56,768 nucleotides of DNA. Origin: an uncultured Planctomycetota bacterium (GTDB lineage: Bacteria > Planctomycetota > Phycisphaerae > SM23-33). Each line of letters begins with the position of its first letter. The first letter of the stretch is position 1. Of this stretch, positions 50,333-56,768 are shown one piece after another. The notes under the pieces are model-generated. The model made no database searches. It was not told the origin of the DNA and worked only from the letters and a program-made list of their open reading frames with translations. Location of the stretch: positions 1-56,768 of the forward strand of contig CAITIS010000023.1 of the NCBI GenBank assembly GCA_903892515.1. The letters are read 5' to 3'. A program made the translations under genes and the position numbers.

Positions 50333-50417
50333 GACCGACAGTACCAAATTCTTCGCCGACGTCGAAAAGGTCTGCTAGTACCTATTCGGCTCCGCAAAGA
50401 TTTCCTGAACTAACCTG

Positions 50418-50476
50418 TTGCATGCAGTTCCACCTGTGGCTAGAGTGTTCACCTTCACAAGAAGCTACACTAAAAC
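50418..50476 (+). promoter_or_regulatory. candidate promoter region of the cas5c-cas2 operon
   Basis: Two weak candidates: TTGCAT, 17 bases, TAGAGT (50418-50446) and TTCACC, 17 bases, TAAAAC (50448-50476). Neither is strong. The spacer-like guide's target (50450-50471) overlaps the second and covers the predicted start point of the first. Confidence 0.4.
50450..50471 (-). promoter_or_regulatory. target-like site of the crRNA-like RNA
   Basis: On the minus strand, reading 50471 down to 50450, 18 of 22 bases match the spacer-like segment, starting AGTGT, then GC, then TCTTG. Mismatches fall at spacer positions 6, 9, 15 and 18; in type I Cascade every sixth base is flipped out, so 6 and 18 should not matter. 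TTT is immediately 5' (the type I-C PAM is TTC-like). Matching ends after position 22, which favours binding without Cas3 cutting. Confidence 0.65.
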
Positions 50477-50488
50477 GTTACACGCACG

Positions 50489-50677
50489 GTGGCATGGATG
50501 TCAAGAGGCGACAGAAAAGAGAAGATTGCCCTGCGAGCCTTGTCGCTCTGGCAGACGCTTCCAGAGCGTGCACGCAGGCCACCAGTCAGTCTCTGCGGGC
50601 GGTGGATGCGTCACCACAGCCCGGCTATTCGTACGGAAGCAGAGAAGCATTTTGGGATCATGAGAAAGGGGCAGTCG
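50489..50677 (+). other. open in-frame extension upstream of cas5c, unassigned
   Basis: Sixty-three codons run without a stop into cas5c, beginning GTG at 50489 or ATG at 50498 (reading 'MSRGDRKEKIALRALSLWQT', then 'LPERARRPPVSLCGRWMRHH'). No good ribosome site precedes it and Cas5c homology starts only at 50678. It might be a short leader ORF, a Cas5c extension in this lineage, or chance. In the next frame ATG at 50494 opens a run with several minor Arg codons. Confidence 0.35.
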
Positions 50678-51367
50678 ATGGACAAATCGCGGAGTCCGAC
50701 GTTGAGCCTGCGGGCCTTTGGTCCGCTGGCCTGTTTCACCCGGCCGGAGTTGAAAGTGGAGCGGATGTCGTACCAAGTGATGACGCCCTCGGCCGCTCGC
50801 GGGTTGCTGGAAGCGGTGCTGTGGAAGCCCGCCATCCAGTGGCGAATCGAGCGGATCAAGGTGCTAGCGCCCATCAAGTTCACGGCCTTTCGGCGAAACG
50901 AGGTGAATACCAAGGCCTCGCCGCCGAGACTGGCCACTATTCGCGAGGGTGGGGTGGCTCCGATATTCTTCGCCGATGAAGACCGGGCCCAGCGGAACAC
51001 GGTGGCCTTGCGCAACGTGGATTACGTCGTCGAGGCCCATTTCACCATGACGGCCCGGGCCGGCGAGGCCGACAACATGGCCAAGTTCGTCGAGATGTTC
51101 CGGCGACGCGTCGAGAAGGGCCAGCACTTCCACCAGCCTTACTTCGGCTGCCGCGAATTCATTGCCAACGTCATTCCGGCCGATAGCGCGCCCGATCCGG
51201 TGGATGACAGCCGGGATCTCGGCATCATGCTTTGGGATATCGAATTTGGCCCCAAGGGCAACCGCCCGATCTTCTGGCCGGCGAGACTTGACCACGGGGT
51301 GCTGAACATTCCACCGGCCGAAGAAGTCCTGGCCACGGCCGCTGGTCAAAAGGAGGCGTCGGCATGA
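50678..51367 (+). CDS. cas5c: Cas5c (Cas5d), crRNA-processing Cascade subunit
   Basis: A 229-residue RAMP protein that in type I-C cuts pre-crRNA (replacing Cas6) and caps the 5' handle. Family phrases: 'LSLRAFGPLACFTRPELKVE', 'SYQVMTPSAARGLLEAVLWK', 'WRIERIKVLAPIKFTAFRRN', 'FHQPYFGCREFIANV' and 'LGIMLWDIEF'. AAAGGGG lies 8 bases before the ATG at 50678, matching family start 'M..L.LR.FG.FACF'. Its stop overlaps the cas8c start (ATGA). The handle it would leave on the array repeat, TGGATTGAAAC, is also present in the solitary repeat. Confidence 0.95.
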   Translation: MDKSRSPTLSLRAFGPLACFTRPELKVERMSYQVMTPSAARGLLEAVLWKPAIQWRIERIKVLAPIKFTAFRRNEVNTKASPPRLATIREGGVAPIFFADEDRAQRNTVALRNVDYVVEAHFTMTARAGEADNMAKFVEMFRRRVEKGQHFHQPYFGCREFIANVIPADSAPDPVDDSRDLGIMLWDIEFGPKGNRPIFWPARLDHGVLNIPPAEEVLATAAGQKEASA

Positions 51368-53292
51368 TCCTTCAGGCCTTGAACCAACTTGCCGTTCAGG
51401 AAGAATTGGTAGGCGACCCCGATTACGAGTGGAAAGAAATCCCCTGGCTGGTGCGAGTCGATGCCGGCGGGCAGTTGCTGGGCATTGAGGGGACCCGGCA
51501 GGTTCCGCCGCAGGCTGAAGGAAAGAAGACCAAGCCCAAAGCCATCGCAAAGGCTTTCCTTATGCCTCGCGAGCAAGGAAGGACCAGCGGCGACTACGCA
51601 TTCTTCCTGTTTGACAAGGCGGAATACGTGTTCGGAACCGATCCCGCCGGCAAGACCTCCGACAAGAAGCTGGCTGCACGCTCGCAATTGTTCCTTGAAA
51701 AGGTGCGTCAGTGCGCCGAGGCGACACAGGATGAGGCCGCCCTGGCGGTCACGAAGTTGATGGAGAATATCCGCTCCGGCAAGCAAGACGCCAAGTTGCC
51801 GGCGGATTGTGGTCCGGCCGATTTGTTTGCATTCGTATTCGCGCCGGATCAGGAGACCCTCGTTACAAGCAGGCCGAAGGTTCGCAAGCACTGGAAGTCC
51901 CTGCGTGGCGACACCAGCGGCGAGGAAAGCGGCAGCAACTCCACTTGTCTTGTTACCGGTCACAAATGCGTTCCTGTGGGCAAGCACCCACCGATTAAAC
52001 GAGTCCCAGGTGGAACCACCAGCGGCGTGGCGGTGGTTTCCTTCAATGCCAGCGCCTTCGAGTCCTACGGTTGGGCCGGCAACATCAACGCCCCGGTCTC
52101 GCGTGAGGCGGCGGAGAATTGCGCCACGGCGTTGAACCGCCTGCTATCCGACCGGCCACAGAACGCCAAGGGAGAGCCCCTGCCGGTTCGCAACATCAGG
52201 CTCAGCAGCGACACCGTCGTGTGTTACTGGGCCGCCGGGGCGTCGAAAGCGGCTGACTGTATTGCGGGGCTCTTGGAAGCTGACCCCGGCCAGGTCGGCG
52301 AACTCTACAAGTCGATCTGGCGAGGCAAGAAGCCACCGATGGACGCGGATGAGGCCTCGGCCTTCTATGCCCTGACGCTCAGCGGCGCCCAAGGCCGGGC
52401 CGTCGTCCGTGACTGGCTGGAATCCACAGTTGGCGAGACTCTCGGCCACCTGGCCAGGCACTTCGCCGACTTGGACATCGTCCGCAACACGCCCAAGCCA
52501 AGGGAGCACTATCTGCCGCCGCAAATACCGCTACGGGCATTGCTGCGCTCGTTGGCCCCGCAGGGCAAGGACGAGGGCATTCCCGCGCCGCTGGCAGGGC
52601 AGTTGATCGACGCTGCATTGCAGGGAACAGAGTATCCGTTCTCGCTCCTCCAGCGAGCTTTGGAGCGAACTCGAGCTGAGATCGGGCACACCGAATGGGC
52701 CGACCTGGAGCGCCGTGACGCCCGCGCCGCCCTCATCAAGGCCGTACTGAACCGCCGCAAGAGCTTCCGTGCAGACGACACTACCAAATACAAGGAGATC
52801 ACTAAGGCCATGGACCCCAACAATACCAATCCTGGCTACCTGCTGGGCCGACTGACCGCCGTCATTGAAAACATGCAGCAACTCGCCTTGGGCAACGTCA
52901 ACGCCTCGGTGGTAGACCGTTTCTTCAGCGGAGCCTCCGCCACGCCGCGCGCTATCTTTCCACGGCTTCTGCGTAATTTCAGGCATCATGCCCGCAAGGC
53001 CCTGGACGGTGAAAAGAGTGGCGTCGCCCGCTGGCTGGAGAAGCAGGCCGACCAGGTCCTCTGGAATATTCGACCCGAGAGGTGCGCCATTCCCGCGAGA
53101 GGCCGCGAAGCGACCAAACTCGACCAGATCATCACCGACGTGGCGGCCTTTCCGACGCATCTCGACCTGGATCAGCAAGGGCTGTTCGTGCTTGGCTACC
53201 ATCACATGCGCCATTGGCTGTCGATGGGCAAGGAAGCTCGCGAGCAATCGCAACTGGAGCACGCGCAGGCCAACGAGCAGCCTAACGAGTGA
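51364..53292 (+). CDS. cas8c: Cas8c (Csd1), large Cascade subunit
   Basis: A 642-residue subunit for PAM recognition in type I-C Cascade. Csd1 markers: 'EEWVGD'-like start 'QEELVGDPDYEWKEIPWLV', 'STCLVTGHKCVPVGKHPPIK' (Cys-x-x-x-Gly-x-x-x-x-Pro), 'GVAVVSFNASAFESYGWAG', 'TVVCYWAAGASKAAD' and 'YALTLSGAQGRAVVRDWLES'. The C-terminal 160 residues also encode Cas11c from an internal start. Coupled to cas5c by ATGA. Length is near that usual for Cas8c. Confidence 0.93.
   Translation: MILQALNQLAVQEELVGDPDYEWKEIPWLVRVDAGGQLLGIEGTRQVPPQAEGKKTKPKAIAKAFLMPREQGRTSGDYAFFLFDKAEYVFGTDPAGKTSDKKLAARSQLFLEKVRQCAEATQDEAALAVTKLMENIRSGKQDAKLPADCGPADLFAFVFAPDQETLVTSRPKVRKHWKSLRGDTSGEESGSNSTCLVTGHKCVPVGKHPPIKRVPGGTTSGVAVVSFNASAFESYGWAGNINAPVSREAAENCATALNRLLSDRPQNAKGEPLPVRNIRLSSDTVVCYWAAGASKAADCIAGLLEADPGQVGELYKSIWRGKKPPMDADEASAFYALTLSGAQGRAVVRDWLESTVGETLGHLARHFADLDIVRNTPKPREHYLPPQIPLRALLRSLAPQGKDEGIPAPLAGQLIDAALQGTEYPFSLLQRALERTRAEIGHTEWADLERRDARAALIKAVLNRRKSFRADDTTKYKEITKAMDPNNTNPGYLLGRLTAVIENMQQLALGNVNASVVDRFFSGASATPRAIFPRLLRNFRHHARKALDGEKSGVARWLEKQADQVLWNIRPERCAIPARGREATKLDQIITDVAAFPTHLDLDQQGLFVLGYHHMRHWLSMGKEAREQSQLEHAQANEQPNE
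52810..53292 (+). CDS. cas11c: Cas11c, small Cascade subunit from an internal start in cas8c
   Basis: The internal ATG at 52810 (codon 483 of cas8c) starts 'MDPNNTNPGYLLGRLTAVIE', the place where type I-C internal Cas11c proteins begin ('..GY.LGRLFA..E'). AAGGAG lies at 52792-52797, 12 bases upstream (a little long), with TAAGG nearer. The 160-residue product is helical and equals the Cas8c C-terminus, as in other I-C systems where it fills the belly of Cascade. Confidence 0.7.
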   Translation: MDPNNTNPGYLLGRLTAVIENMQQLALGNVNASVVDRFFSGASATPRAIFPRLLRNFRHHARKALDGEKSGVARWLEKQADQVLWNIRPERCAIPARGREATKLDQIITDVAAFPTHLDLDQQGLFVLGYHHMRHWLSMGKEAREQSQLEHAQANEQPNE

Positions 53293-53347
53293 ATAGTTCA
53301 TCAAAGAAATGACTGCAAGACAACCTTACATCAAAGGAGCTACAACG

Positions 53348-54256
53348 ATGACGACCAGTTCCGCTAACACAATCGCGCCGATTGACCGTCGCTACGATTT
53401 CGTCCTGCTGTTCGATGTCCGCAACGGCAACCCCAACGGCGACCCCGACGCCGGCAATGCCCCGCGAATCGACCCCGAAACCGGCCATGGGCTGGTCTCC
53501 GACGTCTGTCTGAAGCGCAAGATTCGCAACTTTGTCTGCCTGGCCAAGCGCGGCAACGGGCAGTTGGAGGCTGGCTACGACATCTACGTCAAGGAAAAGG
53601 CCATTCTCAACGATCAACACCAGTTGGCGTACGACGCCCTGGGGCTCAAGGCCGATGCCAAGGGCAAAGACAACGGCAAGCAAGTGGACAAGGCCCGTGC
53701 CTGGATGTGCCAGACCTTCTTCGACATCCGCATGTTCGGCGCCGTCATGTCCACCGGAGTCAACTGCGGGCAGGTCCGTGGACCCGTTCAGTTCGCCTTT
53801 GCCAGGTCGATTGATCCCATCGTCGCCCTGGAGCAGTCGATCACGCGTATGGCCGTCACCACCAAGGAGGAGTCGGAGAAGCAGGATGGCGGCAACCGCA
53901 CGATGGGCCGCAAAGAGATCGTTCCATACGCCCTGTACGTTGCCCACGGCTTCATCTCGCCGCACCTGGCTGCCCAAACAGGCTTCTCCAAGGCGGACCT
54001 AGAGCTGCTATGGCAGTCGTTGAACATGATGTTCGAGCACGATCATTCCGCTGCCCGCGGCGAGATGTCCAGCCGAAAGCTGGTCGTATTCGAGCACGAA
54101 AGCATGCTGGGCAACGCCCCGGCCCACGCCCTCTTCGACCGGGTCAAGATTGATCGCAAGGACCAGGCCAAGCCGGCCCGCCAGTACGCCGATTATCTCG
54201 TCACTTTTGACAAGGAGAACCTGCCGGCGGGCATCACGGTCCATGACATGCTGTAG
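53348..54256 (+). CDS. cas7c: Cas7c (Csd2), Cascade backbone
   Basis: A 302-residue backbone subunit, several copies of which coat the crRNA. Signature 'YDFVLLFDVRNGNPNGDPDA' with 'GLVSDVCLKRKIRNFV', 'DIRMFGAVMSTGVNCGQVRG', 'VQFAFARSIDPIVALEQSIT' and 'HDHSAARGEMSSRKLVVFEH' are all Cas7/Csd2 features. GGAG 8 bases before the ATG at 53348 decides the start; the open frame reaches 53309. It is 55 bases after cas8c and 12 before cas4. Confidence 0.95.
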   Translation: MTTSSANTIAPIDRRYDFVLLFDVRNGNPNGDPDAGNAPRIDPETGHGLVSDVCLKRKIRNFVCLAKRGNGQLEAGYDIYVKEKAILNDQHQLAYDALGLKADAKGKDNGKQVDKARAWMCQTFFDIRMFGAVMSTGVNCGQVRGPVQFAFARSIDPIVALEQSITRMAVTTKEESEKQDGGNRTMGRKEIVPYALYVAHGFISPHLAAQTGFSKADLELLWQSLNMMFEHDHSAARGEMSSRKLVVFEHESMLGNAPAHALFDRVKIDRKDQAKPARQYADYLVTFDKENLPAGITVHDML

Positions 54257-54268
54257 GCGGGAGGCATC

Positions 54269-54973
54269 ATGATTCCCGAAGACGACTGGCTGCCGATCTC
54301 GGCGCTTCAGCACTTGCTCTTCTGTCCGCGGCAGTGCGCCTTGATCCACGTCGAGCAGGCGTGGGCCGAAAACGCCCTGACCGCGCAGGGGCGGCAATTG
54401 CACGACCGCGCCCATGAATCCGGGCCCGAATCGCGCGGCGATCTGCGGATCGTTCGCGGCCTGCGCCTGCACAGCCGCTCGATGGGGCTGACGGGCCAGG
54501 CCGACGTCGTCGAGCTTCATGCCGCCGACGACGGCACACCGCCCGGCCAGCGGGCCTGCCTGCCCGCAATCGATGGCGTTTGGAGCGTCGTGCCCGTGGA
54601 ATACAAACGCGGCCAGCCAAAGGAGAACGATTGTGATCGCGTCCAACTCTGTGCCCAGGCCATGTGCCTGGAGGAGATGGTTGGCGCGAGCATTCCGCGG
54701 GGCGCCCTGTATTACGGCCAGCCTAGAAGGCGGGAAGGCGTCGATTTGGATGAGCCCCTTCGCGAACTGGTTCGGGACACGGCCCGGCGGCTCCACGAGC
54801 TAGTGCGTTCAGGCATCGTTCCGCCGGCTGAGCCCTCGGCAAAGTGCGTCTCCTGCTCGCTGGCCGAGCAGTGCATGCCGAAGTCCGCCGGTCAGGGCCG
54901 CTCCGCCCGAAACTACTTGAAACGACAAATCGAAGTCGCGATTAAGTCGCCCAGCCCCGAGGATGCCCCATGA
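54269..54973 (+). CDS. cas4: Cas4 exonuclease
   Basis: A 234-residue RecB-like nuclease with a 4Fe-4S cluster that trims prespacers and helps select PAM. Seen: 'ISALQHLLFCPRQCALIHVE' with the first Cys, the nuclease motif 'WSVVPVEYKRGQPKENDCD', 'QLCAQAMCLEEMVGASIPRG', 'GALYYGQPRRRE' and the cluster Cys set 'KCVSCSLAEQCMPKS'. Complete and coupled to cas1 by ATGA (54970-54973). GGGAGGC precedes the ATG. Confidence 0.94.
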   Translation: MIPEDDWLPISALQHLLFCPRQCALIHVEQAWAENALTAQGRQLHDRAHESGPESRGDLRIVRGLRLHSRSMGLTGQADVVELHAADDGTPPGQRACLPAIDGVWSVVPVEYKRGQPKENDCDRVQLCAQAMCLEEMVGASIPRGALYYGQPRRREGVDLDEPLRELVRDTARRLHELVRSGIVPPAEPSAKCVSCSLAEQCMPKSAGQGRSARNYLKRQIEVAIKSPSPEDAP

Positions 54974-55992
54974 AGATACATGACAACACTCTCTATGTCA
55001 CCACCCAGGGCGCCTACCTGGCACGGGAGCGCGAGAACCTCTTGATCCGTGTGGATAGCGAGACGCGCCGGCAATTCCCGATCCATACGCTCGGCGGAGT
55101 CGTGTGTTTCGGGAACATCTCCTTCAGCCCCTTCGCTCTGGGGCTGTGCGGCGAGAACGGGGTCAGCGTCTCGATGCTCACCGAGCAAGGGCGCTTTCTG
55201 GCGCGCGTGGACGGCCCCATTTCCGGCAATGTTCTGCTTCGACGCGCCCAGTACAAGGCATCCGACGGCTCCATCGCGGCCGAAATTGCCCGCGCCTTCG
55301 TCGCCGCCAAGATCGCCAACGCCCGCACAGTCTTGCTTCGAGCCCAGCGCGATCAGCCGGATGCGCCCGACGAACTGGCTTACGCCGTGGCCCGACTGGC
55401 AGGCGCCCTAACGGAACTTCAAGAACCCATGCCGCTGGATGTCGTTCGCGGCATCGAAGGTGATGCGGCCCAGGCTTACTTCAGCGTGTTCGACAACCTT
55501 GTCTTGGCAAACAAGGTGGATTTCCGTTTTGACGGACGCTCTCGCCGGCCGCCGATGGATCGGATCAACGCCATGCTTTCGTTCCTTTCGGTGATGCTGA
55601 CGCACGATGCCAGGTCCGCCTGCGAGGGCGTCGGCCTGGACTCGCAGGTGGGCTTTCTGCATCGGGATCGCCCCGGCCGGGCGAGCCTCGCGCTGGACTT
55701 GATGGAAGAGCTACGCCCCGTCTTGGTCGACCGCTTGACGCTTTCGCTAATCAACCGCCGCCAGGTCGCGCCGGAGGGATTCCGTATTACGGAGTCCGGC
55801 GGCGTCGAGATGGACGACCAGACACGCAAGACCCTTATCACGGCTTGGCAGGAGCGGAAGTCCGATGAACTGACGCACCCGTTTCTGGGTGAGAAGATTA
55901 CCATCGGCTTGCTGCCGCACATTCAGGCTCGGCTGCTGGCGCGGTGCCTCCGCGGCGATCTGGATGCGTACCCCGCCTATTTCTGGAGATAA
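54970..55992 (+). CDS. cas1: Cas1 integrase, type I-C
   Basis: A 340-residue metal-dependent integrase that inserts spacers with Cas2. Seen: 'NTLYVTTQGAYLARERENLL', 'IPIHTLGGVV'-like 'FPIHTLGGVVCFGNISFSPF', 'RGIEGDAAQAYFSVFDNLVL' with the first catalytic Glu, 'GFLHRDRPGRASLALDLMEE' with the catalytic His, and 'HPFLGEKITIGLLPHIQARL'. Complete, of usual length. It follows cas4 by overlap and precedes cas2 by 15 bases. Confidence 0.96.
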   Translation: MKIHDNTLYVTTQGAYLARERENLLIRVDSETRRQFPIHTLGGVVCFGNISFSPFALGLCGENGVSVSMLTEQGRFLARVDGPISGNVLLRRAQYKASDGSIAAEIARAFVAAKIANARTVLLRAQRDQPDAPDELAYAVARLAGALTELQEPMPLDVVRGIEGDAAQAYFSVFDNLVLANKVDFRFDGRSRRPPMDRINAMLSFLSVMLTHDARSACEGVGLDSQVGFLHRDRPGRASLALDLMEELRPVLVDRLTLSLINRRQVAPEGFRITESGGVEMDDQTRKTLITAWQERKSDELTHPFLGEKITIGLLPHIQARLLARCLRGDLDAYPAYFWR

Positions 55993-56007
55993 CAATAGGA
56001 GCCTGTC

Positions 56008-56298
56008 ATGCTGGTCTTGGTGGCCTATGACGTGTCCGTTGAAACCGCGGCCGGGCGGCGCCGGCTGCGCCGCGTCTCGAAGCTGTGTCTTGACCGCGGC
56101 CAGCGAGTGCAAAATTCCGTTTTCGAGTGCCTGATCGATCCGGCTCAGTGGACAGCGTTGCGACAGGAGTTGATCGATGAAATCGACGTCAAGTGCGACA
56201 GCTTACGGTTCTACTTCCTCGGCAAGAACTGGAAACGCCGCGTGGAGCACATCGGCGCTAAGCCAACGTACGACCCTGAAGGAACGCTGATTGTGTGA
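56008..56298 (+). CDS. cas2: Cas2
   Basis: A 96-residue ferredoxin-fold protein that dimerises to bridge two Cas1 dimers. The start 'MLVLVAYDVSVETAAGRRRL' carries the conserved Asp8, followed by 'RVSKLCLDRGQRVQNSVFEC' and 'LRFYFLGKNWKRRVEHIGAK', the I-C-type C-terminus. Complete. AGGAGC lies about 9 bases before the ATG. It is the last gene before the leader. Confidence 0.95.
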   Translation: MLVLVAYDVSVETAAGRRRLRRVSKLCLDRGQRVQNSVFECLIDPAQWTALRQELIDEIDVKCDSLRFYFLGKNWKRRVEHIGAKPTYDPEGTLIV

Positions 56299-56490
56299 AT
56301 CCAGAGGGTGGTCCGCGAACCCCAAGCGCCCACGCAAATGCCGAGGATTCGCGGACGTTTACAAGTGCATATGGGTTAGAGACTTCTGAACGGCCTCGCA
56401 CACGTGGCATACGTCCGACCCGAATGCAGCTTCAGCTTTCGCGAAACTGGCTCTTTAAGTCGTTTTGGCTATGATGCTTGCATCTGCAGA
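56299..56490 (+). promoter_or_regulatory. CRISPR leader
   Basis: This 192-base stretch between cas2 and the first repeat ends with a -10-like TATGAT at 56470-56475, 15 bases before the repeat. Near cas2 there is a long-range dyad, GTCCGCGAA (56311-56319) and TTCGCGGAC (56348-56356). The final 50 bases are more AT-rich, as in leaders. No reading frame is supported. Confidence 0.7.
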
Positions 56491-56768
56491 GTCGCCCCCC
56501 GCACGGGGGCGTGGATTGAAACCTGGATACCTGCATTGCCCCCGGCATGTTGGCGTCGCCCCCCGCACGGGGGCGTGGATTGAAACTCGCCGGTGCTCAG
56601 GTCGTGCGTGTCGGCTCCGGTCGCCCCCCGCACGGGGGCGTGGATTGAAACAGCCGGTAGCGTTTGAAATCCTCGAACTCATAGCGTCGCCCCCCGCACG
56701 GGGGCGTGGATTGAAACCCCCGTATGAGCAAAAACACGCTATATGTCGCGGGTCGCCCCCCGCACGGG
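56491..56768 (+). CRISPR. CRISPR array, type I-C, truncated by the window
   Basis: Identical 32-base repeats start at 56491, 56555, 56620, 56686 and 56752; the last is cut off after 17 bases. Each begins GTCGCCCCCCGCACGG and ends GTGGATTGAAAC, with a GC hairpin before the TGGATTGAAAC handle. The four spacers are 32, 33, 34 and 34 bases. The repeats show no mutation, which suggests an active array, read rightward from the leader. Confidence 0.98.

Noticed and set aside
56491..56768. Spacers that target this window
   Set aside because: The four visible spacers were compared by eye with the nearby sequence and no match was seen; a computed search was not possible.

Overview
This is a GC-rich bacterial chromosomal segment. 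Gene content suggests a free-living, metal- and stress-adapted bacterium, most likely a planctomycete. That placement is inference: it rests on the style of the decayed integrase fragments, the DUF2924/recombinase element and the GGAAT-type low-complexity repeats. No rRNA or tRNA gene was seen.

Layout. (1) 1-9639, all leftward: one long, tightly packed gene train that starts at a good promoter with an overlapping palindrome (9611-9639). It reads DUF134 regulator, NifX-like protein, Mrp-type Fe-S carrier, methyltransferases, ECF sigma and anti-sigma, thioredoxin, small membrane proteins, TrmO, and an RND efflux adaptor plus pump; the pump runs off the left edge. (2) 9677-13172, leftward: an ArsR-controlled set (ArsR, DGC-type zinc protein, two thioredoxin-like proteins, CcdA-like protein, ArsP-like permease) behind an inverted-repeat operator. 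(3) 13198-32800, leftward: an energy-reserve and fermentation island. Glycogen phosphorylase and an amylase feed phosphoglucomutase; 6-phosphogluconate dehydrogenase, phosphoketolase and acetate kinase lead to acetate and ATP. Aldolase, two P3-type cation ATPases, a PRC-barrel protein and a Met-rich secreted protein accompany them. (4) 33075-41495: copper ATPase, SpoIIAA-like protein, ClC channel, a secreted cytochrome c with 70-residue repeats and cardiolipin synthase. These are interspersed with integrase debris and a duplicated ClC tail. (5) 41855-47778, rightward: a decaying mobile element with a ParB/topoisomerase VI-A-like fusion, a RepA-like ATPase, small proteins, DUF2924 and a broken serine recombinase. 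(6) 47961-56768, rightward: a complete type I-C CRISPR-Cas locus (cas3, cas5c, cas8c with internal cas11c, cas7c, cas4, cas1, cas2) followed by its array, which continues past the right edge.

Main discovery. The cas3-cas5c gap holds, on the opposite strand, a solitary degenerate CRISPR repeat. It keeps the 11-nt 5' handle and a re-paired processing hairpin, has an extended -10 promoter immediately upstream, one spacer-like segment, and then a hairpin followed by a T-run. The spacer-like segment matches 18 of 22 bases of a site about 200 bp upstream of cas5c, next to a T-rich PAM-like triplet. Two of the four mismatches fall at positions 6 and 18, which are not read by Cascade. The arrangement looks like a crRNA-like RNA that directs the I-C Cascade to repress its own operon, comparable to the CreR/CreA RNAs known from other CRISPR types.
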